Assembly (NCBI GenBank): GCA_030248195.1
Contig: JASAND010008562.1
Location: 1-64,000, forward strand
DNA: 64,000 nucleotides
Reading direction: 5' to 3'
Origin: Trissonchulus latispiculum
Taxonomy: Eukaryota > Nematoda > Enoplea > Enoplida > Ironidae
The notes under the pieces are model-generated. The model made no database searches. It was given only the letters and a program-made list of their open reading frames with translations, and was not told the DNA's origin. Positions 45,181 to 56,211 of this stretch are shown here, piece after piece. Position 1 is the stretch's first letter; the number at the start of each line of letters is the position of its first letter. The position numbers were made by a program, and so were the translations under genes.

Positions 45181-47640
45181 CTTGCTCGCAAAGCTTTATT
45201 GGAAAAGTCGGCTGCAGAAAAGGGGTCGAGCTCTCAAATAGGAAAGATAGGAAAGCCGCCTTCCATGTAGAAGCGTAAAAATTTTAAAAGAAGTTAAAGT
45301 AAAAGAACAATATTCTGATTGATGAATTGCATGAAGACCTTTGGCCCAATTCATGCCTAATGATTATGCAAATTCGTATGAAAAAATTCCAATGCCATGT
45401 TCATTAAACATAAAGCCCAAGTTTAGAAGAACAGGTTAAACTTAGATCAAAATTTAATTCTAAAACTGAGGTACAACTAATCTTTTTGGTCGGCTACTCT
45501 TCAGCAGCATGCGATGAGACCCCCTATTAATCGTTAAGCTGTCACAACCGGATTTAATGCTGATTTTAAAAACAAAGCCAGTTCTAAGTGTACTCACCAT
45601 GAAAGACAGTGGACACGAATACCAACAATTAACCACGTATGTGAGCCGAATTTATTGAAACTCTTTAGGCTTTGCACAAAATAATTGAAAACTCCAGAAA
45701 ACAGAGTTATACTGACTTTCAGCCGGACCGAGAGCAGGACCACCCTGCCACTGGTGCTCCGAGTCAAAAGATAGCGAAAAGAAAACCAAAGCATCAAAGT
45801 TAAAATAGCAAGATAAACGAGCCAAATGTAAATTTTATGCTATTCCAGCGTAAGCGTTCGGAAGTGTGGAAGTTTTTGAAATTAAAAAATGCAAGGCATT
45901 TATAATGCAACTGTCAATGCTGCTTGTTTGACAATTTGATTAATTTGACTTTTTGTTAATTGCTTTTGTTAACTGATTAGTTTGTCTAATCATTGTTCTT
46001 TGTAAGGTTTTGTTTTGTCTAAGTTTTGCTACTGTAAATGTTATCGCTTGCCCCTTTTAACATTCTGTTGTTTTGCTTAAGTTTTTATGTAGCTTCAGTT
46101 CTGCAATAAGTTTTGGTTATTAAATTCAGTTGAGGCAGAACTTTCAGTCTGACACAACATCAGTTCAATAAAAAACTTATATACCAAGATCAAGACTTCA
46201 GAACTTCCTAATATTAAGCCTACAATATTTTCAAAACATTAAGGTGCTGGTTTTTCAATTTAGAGAATTCGGTTTTCTAGTTGTAACATTAGTTGACTCA
46301 AGCATACAAGCGCAGTCAAGACAATTGTTGAATCGGCTAATTTACTTGGTCGTTCTTATAAAACAACCTGAAGTTTTTGTCCCGTAAGGGTGGATGCAAA
46401 CTGCCTAAGTAGGGTCAATTAGCTGTTTTCTCCTATTTTACTGATAAGGTCTGCATGAGAAAGTTGTACACAATCCGAGTCCGGAATACATCTGCGAAAC
46501 GACGGTTAGAATGAGCTTGCAGAACTAATGTGCACCAGCAACCGGTTACCAACAAAAGACTGTTCGACTGAGCATTTGTGCTCTCACATCTAATTTGCAT
46601 ATTTTTCCATATCCATCTGTCGAATTTGTCTTTTTGAGTCTTTCACAGGGGGGGGGGATGAAAACATAAGAATCTATTCTTGTTCCCGTTTCTATTATAA
46701 AATTTAATGTTCCGTGAAACGTTACTCCTTTTCCCTGGAACAACAACTCCAGAATTTTAAATTTCACTATTGCTTTGACAGCCGAGCATGCAGCCCCCCA
46801 CGGCTGAAAAAAGAAGCTGAAAAGCAGTGCTAAACATGCAGAAACGTGTCGATTAGAGATTTGAGCTGTACTGCGTATCATCTATTTTTGAAGCAATAAT
46901 TCCGCCTCTAGGCGGAATAAATATAGGCAAGTAGAAAATGCTAATATGAAAAAATCGGTATAGGTATTTCCCACTGGAATGTAGCCTCAAATTTTGTTCC
47001 ATAGTTTGATTCGGAAAGGAAAGCCTATCTGGGGAAAAAATTCTTCAAAAAGGAAGCAAAGGAATTCTTCAATCAAAGAACTTTATAGATCAAACGTTGC
47101 CTCAAAACGCCGCCATATTGTAATTTCCAAATATCTCAGAAGGAATTTAAAGTACCAAATTACAAAAAAAGCAAAACAACATGGCTAAAGAGAATCGTGA
47201 TCCGGAACCAATGTTGCCAACCCACTGAACCGGCCAAATGCTTCAAGAATCACCATCTCCGAAACTTCCAGGATGAATACAGGAAATCTAAACAAAAGTG
47301 TGCAGCACGTTTCGGTGGGACATTGCATCCGTGGCAATTGACAAAAATAACCAAACATTGATAAAAGGTAAAAGTGAAAATATAAAACTTTAGTAAAACT
47401 GTTGTGAATGAGGTACGATCGTGATTAAAAGATGTGCTCGCAGTATCAAAACATATGGTGCAATAACAGGTGAATACAAAGCAAAAAGTGAAATGTACAT
47501 GTATGTGTTAAAATTCATAGTCGGGTAAAAATTACCCCCTCTTTAGCACTTCCCCCAGAAACAAAGTGCTAGGAGAAATTAACCCGAAAATGTGCAAGAC
47601 ATCTGCAGACACAAATCCAGAACAAGAAATTTCATTGATC
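45181..47640. other. Intergenic, no supported gene
   Basis: A+T-rich. At 46248-46275 (TTAAGGTGCTGGTTTTTCAA) there is a left-end remnant of TTAA family B. A minus-strand frame at 46881-46546 (about 111 codons) has no recognisable domain. Confidence 0.45.
46248..46275. mobile_element. TTAA family B left-end remnant
   Basis: CATTAAGGTGCTGGTTTTTC matches the TTAA plus first bases of the element at 27146. The remainder has diverged and no right end is visible nearby. Confidence 0.4.
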
Positions 47641-47684
47641 GATTTATCCGGCTGAGGGGGCACCTGCGGGTTTTGGAGGTAGCC

Positions 47685-48071
47685 TCACTTCGACCAGTGC
47701 AGAAGTGGACTCAGGGTCTTCCTCACTCTCAAGATCCCCCACAGCAAGAGAAGGTTGCTCAGGTTGGTTAGTCCCGGAGCAATCCCCTCTTTAACATTCT
47801 GGCACGGAAGGGTTTCCAGAGCTTGTCGCGCTGTAAAATTTTGGAAAGTCTTTGCCCCCTCTTTAATCGGGGAGGTAGGGGTGACGGAAATTTCCGAAAG
47901 TAGTTTGTCACCCCGCTTGTTTGAAAGAAAAGTGCCAGTTTCGTGTGCACATGCTGGGTAAGAGACAGGCTGAGAGCTACGAACTAAGACGAGTTTCTGG
48001 GGAGGGGTGCACAGCCCTTCGTCAACCACAGAAGTTAATTCCTGCACTTCCGAATTTTTAGGAACCCCCAT
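47685..48071 (-). CDS. Hypothetical ORF, unassigned
   Basis: 128-codon minus-strand frame opening MGVPKNSEVQELTSVVDEGL; Ser/Thr/Pro-rich, no recognised motif, no splice partner established. It lies immediately downstream (same strand) of the frame at 48616-48221, and the two together may be parts of one decayed retroelement or gene. Confidence 0.25.
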   Translation of the reverse strand: MGVPKNSEVQELTSVVDEGLCTPPQKLVLVRSSQPVSYPACAHETGTFLSNKRGDKLLSEISVTPTSPIKEGAKTFQNFTARQALETLPCQNVKEGIAPGLTNLSNLLLLWGILRVRKTLSPLLHWSK

Positions 48072-48220
48072 AACATCACAGTCGTGGGTTGGAAAAAAAG
48101 TTCTATCCCACGTTCATAATTTTGGATTGGGGAAATTGTGCCCAACGCGCTTGCCTTTGAGAGAAAAAATCAAAGCATTCGTTGGACGTGCAAACAAGAC
48201 ATCAAGTTTTTGATCATTTA

Positions 48221-48616
48221 TTAATGCATAACGGACATGAAGCTGATTACCATTTGTGTGACCTGGGCTGCAGACGGAAGTGGACGGGTGGGTTTGGGAG
48301 GCCGAAACTCCCTATAGGGTGCCCCCGAGACAAAAGCGGATACTACTACAGGCTGCTGATGCGCGGCGCGAACAAAACCACCGAAGATCGGAGTAATTGC
48401 CCTCCTGAACTTGGGGTGGGGTGGAGTACCACCCTGAGGCACTGGTGCCGGAATCAGGGCTAGTGCCCGAGCCGGAGCGGCGGCGATACAGCTACCTTGG
48501 GTGTGCAGCCCCCACGTCCTGATATACCGGAGCCGGTTGCCACAATTGTGATGTGGGTTGTTGCACATACGTATACACTGCACACAGGCACCTGTGAAGT
48601 TGAGTGGGCACAACAA
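48221..48616 (-). CDS. Hypothetical ORF with Cys/His cluster
   Basis: 131-codon minus-strand frame. Near the start it has C-x6-ACVQC-x3-C-x5-HNC (CVQCIRMCNNPHHNCGNRLR), a cluster that could bind zinc, followed by a Pro/Ala-rich stretch. I do not recognise the family; a gag-like protein is possible. GC content is higher than in neighbouring DNA. Confidence 0.3.
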   Translation of the reverse strand: MLCPLNFTGACVQCIRMCNNPHHNCGNRLRYIRTWGLHTQGSCIAAAPARALALIPAPVPQGGTPPHPKFRRAITPIFGGFVRAAHQQPVVVSAFVSGAPYREFRPPKPTRPLPSAAQVTQMVISFMSVMH

Positions 48617-48859
48617 CCCTGCACAGGCTGAGGTACTGTAGGACCTCCACCCGGGCTACCTGTTCATGCTGGCCCCCTTTATTTTTCCAAAAGGTGGCAG
48701 CCAGCTTGGGGTTTTTGTACCAGCAAAGGTCCGGGTCATGACTCCTCCTCCCGAAAAACTGGCATCTGGGGCTGGGGGGGCCGCTCCGATTTCGCCAAAT
48801 TTTCTAACATCTTCCGAAATATTCTTTTGAAAATTGCAGCTCTTTAGAAAAATCAAATT

Positions 48860-49180
48860 TAGCAATTTAATTTGTCAAGTTTTGAAGATTCAAATTAACA
48901 TAAAAAATTTTTAGTCGGCGGAATTTTCTACCATCTGTCACAAATGAGAACACCATTGGGGCTTCTGTATACGCCAAATTACAGCCTTTTTAGGCTGTCA
49001 CCAGAATTAAAATTATCTTTTCGTTAGCCAAAAATTTATAAGATTTTGGCGAAACTTCCACTATGAAGAGCAATTCCCCTAGATGCACACAAGGTACAGC
49101 CATCTAGTATTTTTCTGCAGATGAGGACGCATTTACTAATTCACGATGCCAAATAGCAACTTTGAAGCTAGGGTGGAATT
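48860..49180. mobile_element. TTAA family A internal fragment
   Basis: Diverged copy of the arm of the element at 14059: CAAATGAG.AC.CC.TGGGG, GCCAAATTACAGCCT, CGTTAGCCAAAAATTTATAA, CGAAACTTC, GATGCA, TCTAGTATTTTTCTGC. A further piece with GGGCACATAAAGCGACCGCT follows at 49920-50000, consistent with one copy stretched by a later insertion or divergence (49200-49915). Confidence 0.6.
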
Positions 49181-50907
49181 ATTGCAGCTATTTCTTATGT
49201 TCTATTGCAAAATTATTCAAAGGTAGTGCCAACTTCATTGAAATTCAACTAGGTTTAGCATTTCTAATTGAAATTTATTCAAAATGTAATTTTAACTTTT
49301 AAACGGTCAACTTAAAATTGCACTCTTGTGTACGGTCCAGGGCCGGACTAGCTAATTCTCACTTTGACTCAAATTTGGGTGCGTAACCTTCAGTTGTAGT
49401 TGAATTCTTGTCTGGTGTAGGCGGGTCCTTTTGAATATTTTTACACTCCATTAATTCCGTCTTTTGGGCGCCCTTTGTCCCTCGTGTCTCTTTCGTGTGG
49501 GGAGTCTTATTGTCAGGTTTGTTAAGTTTTCCCTGTCTTTTATATTCAAAGTTAATTCTGGTGCCTCTTTTGTATCTTTTTCATGCAAAGTTTATGTTAG
49601 TAGTAAAAGTATAAGCATATTTCTTGTGAATAATAAACTCGCGTAACTTAGTTTTCGCTTCGTTTTCGTGCAGTTGGTTAGGGTAACTTGGAGAGTGGAA
49701 TCTGACATACGCACACTCGGTAGGATCTTCACAATCTTCGTAATTTCCAGGGGTATGCTTGTCGGGAGTTACACTCCGCAGAGTGTACTTTCTGCAAATT
49801 CACTCCTGTGATTAAAATTGTTTGTTCAGAGATTTATTTTACAGTAACCTAATCTCTACACTAGCGCCTAGCAGTCAGCAGAAAGATTTCATCAATTACA
49901 TATGTTACTAGTTGCGAAACATGGGGGTTGGGCACATAAAGCGACCGCTGGGCACGGCTGGAGATCGTCTAAGATATCAGTACCCGATAGTTTTGGTTTC
50001 GGCTTTATTGATTACTGAAATTTTTGCTGGCAGCGCTATGGATTACTAATTTTTTGGCTGGCAGCGTTATGGATTACGGAAATTTTGGCTGGTAGCTCGA
50101 TTGGATTACTCGATTAGTTGTGAATTACTAAAGAATTGCTTGGTAGACTCGGTTCTTGACCGATAACTTGAAACAGCAACAAAATGGGTGCTTGTCTAGA
50201 ATGAATTGCGAAAGCTATCGATTAATGCGGATATTGTTCATATTAGTAAAGTTGGAACAATTTCAAGAAATGTCACATTTTGACTTATTTTTGGGGTTGC
50301 AACAAAAACGATTACTACAAAAGTTAGAAGCCTAACATTAAATAGCACTTCGACAAGTTTGAAACATTTTATTTTGCAAAAAAACTGAGCTATGGTAATC
50401 AAACTGTTTTGGTTAGAGTAAGCTAACTTTGCGAAAAGGTCAAAATCTAAACGTGCCGATTTTCAATAGGAAATTAAATTGCGAATGGCTATAACTTTTC
50501 TATTCCTGGTCGAAACGATCTACAATTCAATGGATTGTAGAGCCCTAGCGGGCGTCAGCGGGTATGAGCGAAATGCGTGAAGGTAGAATTTTTGACCAAG
50601 TAGCCCTCATAAATTTAATCTGACTTCTTTCATAGCTGTTTTATTTAAGACTATTTTATTCCGTCTAATCTGCATTCTTTTTTAGTTAGGCTCGGCATAA
50701 CGGTCTGGTCTTACCCAAGCGGGTTCTTTTCAGACTGTCAACAGAACATAAAATGCAGAAATATTATAAAAAATTGGAGCCAAAGTGAGAGACCTCTGAG
50801 AGGTCGATCCGCATCTGGTTGTATATCCCAGATCTGTCTCTCTAGCATATTATTTTGTAAAAATTAAAGAGATGTTATGGTTGACAGTGGACGTCGGCCT
50901 TTGGCTG

Positions 50908-51160
50908 TTAGTGCTCATTTTTGAGTCCAGCGGTTTTGTTCATTTCTATTTTCTCTGTGTCACTTCGTAGTTTACTTTTTGGTTTATCTTTCCTGCCTAC
51001 TTCTTCTGGATTCTTATTGTATTTCTTCTTTCTTGCTCCGCCCTGCTGTGGTTCCTCTTTCCTGAATTCTTCTTCTGCCTTCTTCTTACGCATTTCCCCT
51101 CCGCTTTTTCTTCTTCTTTTCTCTTTCTGCCTCTGCTTTTCATGCCTCTTTGAATTTCAG
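50908..51160 (-). other. Lys/Glu-rich open frame, pyrimidine tract
   Basis: The minus strand stays open through a purine-rich stretch and would encode a highly charged Lys/Glu/Arg-rich peptide (MRKKKAEEEFRKEEPQQGG). Low complexity makes such frames open by chance, so I list it only as a compositionally unusual tract. It may be a remnant of a coiled-coil exon. Confidence 0.25.
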
Positions 51161-51269
51161 ATTTAATGGGATTTTATCTGAGTATCCCTTTGGCCTAGAA
51201 GTCAAATTATTTCATTTCAAACCGTTATTTGGTCTATGCCTAATAAGCCTCAACCTCAGTTCTGGCTAG

Positions 51270-51480
51270 CCCATATCCCGAAAAACATAAGTTTATACTC
51301 CGATCGTTACAAACTTGGAATCTCACCACCCTGAGCAAACGATTTTCTTGGCTTATTGCTGAGAGATACCGTCTGAGAATGTTGTGAAGCTTTAAACGAT
51401 AAAACTGGCCAATGTGGACCCTTTTGGAAGGTTAAAACCAGGCCAGCAAAAGCTTTGAATTAAGTCAGAATATTGTGATA
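51270..51480. repeat. Copy of the 17202 foldback centre
   Basis: CCCATATCCCGAAAAACATA, CTCCGATCGTTACAAACTTG and AACCAGGCCAGCAAAAGCTT parallel 17488-17690. The inverted arms are missing or unrecognisable. Confidence 0.6.
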
Positions 51481-53570
51481 CAGTTTGCATCGCATCATTC
51501 ACAAGTCTGCAAAATCGGTGACTTGTACCTTTATGTATGCTAAATATAGTCTAACTAAAACGATCATCAATAGTTCCGCTGTGTTGGTTCCTGCCATGCG
51601 AGTCTGCGAAATTTACTGATGAAATTTAGAGCCAACCATTGCACATCCTATGGAATCGTAAGGACGCAACAACATTCCCAGTTCATGCTATAGCAATAGT
51701 CCGCCAAACTCGAATAGTCACGAAACCGTTTCCTCCCCACTTCTGTTGGACATTCAAATGACATTGATTCTTAACTAGCTGAATCCTCATAAACCTTTCC
51801 ATTGTGTTCCCCTCGACGTCTGAAACATTTAATTCATCCTCTTCAATTTTCACCAGTATTTCAAAGACGCTGTCCCATAGAGAGACGCCTGCCGAACGAA
51901 TTTGATCTCATTTCAATTGAATTTTTACAAGCCGGATATTTAGAGCACAAGAAACCAATGGCTAGAGTCAGTTAAAGAAAATGTGAAGTGTAACAAACTG
52001 AATTTATAATACTATGAAATTATTTTTGAGATTGTTATACTCTGTCATTACAAGCTATTGTTGTTATGTTACAAGTTTGTTGTGTTATGTCTACGGAGTT
52101 GTTAACAATTGTTGCTTGTTATAGTTTGCATTTTACACTGTTACGAGTTTATTGCTTTAATGTAATATCATTGATACAGCAAATGCTTCGGAACAATAGC
52201 TTTCAATCTCAGACTTTCTTTTGTGCTCTTTGCGCGTGGATGTAAGCTTGCTCTAACGGCAGAGGTGCGTACTCTTTTTAATTAATTTTTCAATTAACGG
52301 TTAACTGCATTTGAAGCTTGTATGGTATCCTGGTCTGGGTTTTGCCACTGAGATCTTGTTGCGCGTATTATTAGTTCGTTCGTGATGAAGCTAAAACCAT
52401 TTTTATACCTAAACGTAGCGCTCTCGAGTTTTATTGAGGGTTTTATGCGTATATGTACTGTTGAAGTTAGTAACTAAATGGCTTTTTGCAATATTGTTTC
52501 AGAGATCGGTGCGAAGGAAATTTCTAACGTAAAGGATGCTGCAATAGTGTCAGTAAAACTAACATTTTGTACCTGGATGTTAAGTCGTTGATGTTTTGAG
52601 CAGATGTAACGGGATAAATTAAGAAATGGTAGTGCTGATTACTGAACTAGCTAAAGAGTGCCATCGCACAACCCACCACCTTTGTGTAGACAAACGCACT
52701 ATATACCGACCATAATTAGCACATGTTGTCTATATACTTCTGATATTACTTAGCTATTGTTTAAGATCAAAGCTCATACTTACGGAATTTTAGATTTGCC
52801 AATAATACCAGCAACTACAAAGAATGAGTTCACGTTTATTAACGGTATGTAAACATGAATTTTCAGATTTTATTAAAATCATAACCTCGTAGGAACCTTA
52901 CTTCGGATCACAAAATTTATCCAATTCAAATCGACAATTTTCATCCTACCGGATTCGCTCTATAAAGAATTTGCTTTTGCCGCAAGAATTGGCGTCGATA
53001 TCATGAAAAATTTTACCCATTAAGCTTTTTTAGGCTAGCTTTCCAAATAATCCTAAAACAATCCATGCATATTTCTTGTAATCCAAAATGTATTCTTATA
53101 GCTTGTATATTTCCATAGTAATCTAAAATGCGAAAGTTGTGATTACAGTTTTAATAAATTCAGGAATCAGTCTTGGTGCACACGCAAAATAATTTGTAGG
53201 CGAAGGGTTGTATTCATTAAGATTTAGCTATGTGTGCATTCACTGGGTTAAAGGACGATTGAGTAAAGGCGAGTTTATACCACCATACTTTCGCCAAACC
53301 AAACCTTGGCCAAACTCAAGTTTGGTGAAAGTTTGGTGAAAGTTTGATGGTGTAAACTTCCACCAAACTAGCACCCAACTGCCAAACTGAGTTTGGTCCA
53401 AAAGCAATTTTCATCCAACGTATGGTGAAACTGACCAATCAGATGCCGAAAAAGCCCACATGCCTATGTCTGAACTAAACACTTGAATAGAAATCTTTTC
53501 AGTGCATTTGTTTCAGTCGTTTAACAGTTTTTTGTTTCGTACTATTTAAAACGCTAGTGAAATTTTGTCT

Positions 53571-54033
53571 ATGGCTACTTGGGACACTGAAAAAGAATGC
53601 GAGTTGATCAGTTTTTACTCAGAAAATTCATGCTTGTGGAATCATAAGGACGATGCCTATTTTAGAAGCACTCTCCGAAATGATTTGCTTCAAACATTTT
53701 GCAAATCCTAGAACGACGAAGTTACAGGTATATTATTATAATAAGCTGAAAAAATAATTAAGTTAACAAGATATTTCTTTAATAATGCGACAAACAAGAT
53801 CTCAACTGCCAAGAGACAGACAGTGACAGACAGAGATAAAAAGAAGTCACCTATAAAGGAAAGGAGCAAGAAGGATCGCTACCGTGAGATAGAGGCTCTC
53901 TCTGCTTCTGTTATTTATCTGAAGAATCTTTGCGAACCTGCACAAGTGGAGTCAGACGAGAGTGAGCTGTTTGGTTAGCTGTTTGCGTTGGAACTTCGTG
54001 GTAGATATCCCAAAACGAGATATCGCAATGTAT
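53571..54033 (+). pseudogene. MADF-domain protein of the Harbinger element, broken
   Basis: Starts MATWDTEKECELISFYSENS; residues 8-46 have the MADF pattern (LI.FYSENSCLWNHKDDAYF, then RSTLRND). The codon at 53709-53711 is TAG where MADF domains usually have Trp, and a donor follows at 53728. A second part (53800-54033) encodes a basic stretch and an SDESELFG...LFALELR segment like the C-terminal region of these accessory DNA-binding proteins, with further stops at 53977-53979 and after. The protein normally helps the transposase bind the ends. Inactive here. Confidence 0.65.
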
Positions 54034-54681
54034 GAAATTAAAGGCTTGCTATTGCGTTTAAAGTATCCTCAGTCAACTAATCCGATCATGCCAAATCCCA
54101 CTTTCCTACCCCGTCACCTGTTTGCAGCTTTTCCAGTCGTAGCCTGGGCACGCCTACACTTGGCCAAACGAGTGCTTAGGTCAACTACACGCCAGATCAA
54201 GACTGTCCTTTAAGTCACGACGGTTCAAAAGTGTATACCAGTTTGCAAAATGTGTAGTTATTGTTGGTCTTGTTGCAGTGTTCAAGGTAATGTAACGTAT
54301 TCTTGTTATTGTTTCTTCCCTGTTAACAGCTATTAAAATGATTTAGCACTGAAGTAGTCTCACCTGATGAAATCTAGGTAAGAGCCAACCGTTGATCAAC
54401 AGAAATGGGCTCGCTCAGCACAGTCATTTCACGCTGAACCAGGGAGGGGTTAATTTCTGGGATAATCATTGAAATATTTAAGCATCAATCCGAATCCACC
54501 GACGGTAACTGTCTGCATCTTCGAGTTCCAGCTCTCGAAATAAATTGTCAAAACATCCTTGGGAAATTCTTTGAAGAACCCATGGCCTTGTTCAGTACCG
54601 TCGACTCAAGTGTTTGGCAGATCCATCCAAAGCAAGAATTAGCAAACACGCAGCTGCCTTTTTAGGATTACTTCGAATCTT

Positions 54682-55344
54682 TAGTACCAAGAGTTTATTT
54701 ATAATACCAAGAGTAAGACACTCAGCTCTTCCTAATAGAATAAGCTTGCAAGATGCTCGAAACATTAAGGCCGAAATCTCGGGGGGGGGCTTCTCAGCGT
54801 GTAAACATACAACGCTGACATTTTTTAAAAACGGGCGTTTTCGACAAATAAAATACTATAACTTGAGCTAGGAAAATCGTATAGCAATAATTTTTATATC
54901 ATTATGTTGCATAGAATGAGATCTTTTTAACGATATAAAAATTATATAGTTCAGTTCAGGTAATCTCTTACAAAACCGGCAATCAAGCATCCTTGTCACG
55001 AAAATTCTGGAAATTTCATCATTTCTTAGAAATGCCTTACGTTGTTGCTGAATTTATGAGGGATTGCCTAAACCGAACAATATAATTTTTATATCGTTAA
55101 AAAGATCTCGTTCTACGCAACATAATGATTTAAAAATTATTGCTGTACGATTTTTCTAGCTCAAGTTATAATATTTAATCTGTCGAAAACACCCGTTTTT
55201 AAAAAATGTCAGCATTGTATGTTTACACGCTGAGAAGCCCTCCTCCGAGATTTCGGCCTTAATGTTTCGAGCATCTTGCAAGCTTATTCTATTAGGAAGA
55301 GCTGAGTGTCTTACTCTTGGTATTATAAACTCTTGTTAGTACTA
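54682..55344. mobile_element. Foldback element nested in the Harbinger element
   Basis: Arms of about 300 bp in inverted orientation: TAGTACCAAGAGTTTATT... and AACTCTTGTTAGTACTA; GTAAGACACTCAGCTCTTCC against GGAAGAGCTGAGTGTCTTAC; GAAATCTCGGGGGG against CCTCCGAGATTTC. The small loop lies around 54990-55060. No ORF. Confidence 0.8.
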
Positions 55345-55814
55345 ATAACAACAATCATAGGTGGTATGGCTAGTTGGAAAAAGAAAGCACTGCACTAAAA
55401 TTTTGGTATTAGGACCCAGGTTTGCTTTCTGTCACTTATTAGTGTCACCTTTGTCATTTTTTATAGCACCAAAAGCAATACTTTTCAAGTTCCAATCGTT
55501 TACTTTTTAATTTGCTTTAAATGTACGAGAGAAAAACGTGCAGAGGTAGTCCCTCCAAGCCCAACCCTTCTTTCATTTATTGACACTCTTTTATTACTGA
55601 CAAATGTTTAGTGGAAAACTGTTAAACTGAATTTAAACTGGCACGCAAATTCTCTTTAATTTGATTGGCTCCCTGCTAAAGCTTGGGGAATGTGTGGAGG
55701 AAGTTCGGTCAAACGGAGTTTGGTGGTGTAAACACAAAGTTTGCCAAACTTTTTTCAACAAACTTGAGTTTGGCCAAGGTTTGGTTCGTCGAAAGTGGTG
55801 GTGTAAACTGGCCT

Positions 55815-56211
55815 TAACTCTACGTTTGATCTACATGTCATTTGTTGCTTTAGTGTAGTTGGAGGCTTAAAATTGCACAAGCTAAACAAGCTATCGTTGC
55901 TAAATTCCGTGACGGTTCTGAAACCCTATCACTTTCTACTGTCTACAAACGGTGTATCTTTGATTCAAGCCGAATCTCACGAATTCGAATAATTAATTCC
56001 TTTACCCGCAATCACCAACAGCGTACTTGAAATTCATAGTGGCAAATATAAGATAGATAATGTAAGTAGTTGACGTCTTACAGTGGCTAGCGGTATAAAC
56101 AAACAACTAACGGCTTTCGCACATTCAATTTCACTTAAGAATTTACGAATTCCTTAAAAATCTTTAAATATCTTTGTCACTGATCAGACAGAAGGCGGAA
56201 TTATAATTTAG
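55815..56211. other. Upstream flank/intron of the channel gene
   Basis: No exon for the channel N-terminus was found here. It ends in the 3' splice site ATAATTTAG at 56211. Confidence 0.45.

Larger units (their letters stand above)
49181..53266. other. Intergenic, mostly unassigned
   Basis: A+T-rich. Contains the family A piece at 49920-50000, a short inverted repeat around 50790-50840 (GAGACCTCTGAGAGGTC and CCAGATCTG), a pyrimidine-rich tract 50940-51150, and a copy of the centre of the 17202 foldback at 51270-51480. No gene can be supported. Confidence 0.45.
53267..55814 (+). mobile_element. PIF/Harbinger-type element
   Basis: TAA target duplications at 53264-53266 and 55815-55817. The ends AGGCGAGTTTATACCACCA and, reverse complemented at the right, AGGCCAGTTTACACCACCA continue as TIRs of about 60 bp rich in GTTTGG/CCAAAC. 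Target TAA, TIRs and a MADF-type accessory protein gene fit PIF/Harbinger. No DDE transposase was found, so it is non-autonomous. A foldback element (54682-55344) is inserted in the right half. Confidence 0.8.
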
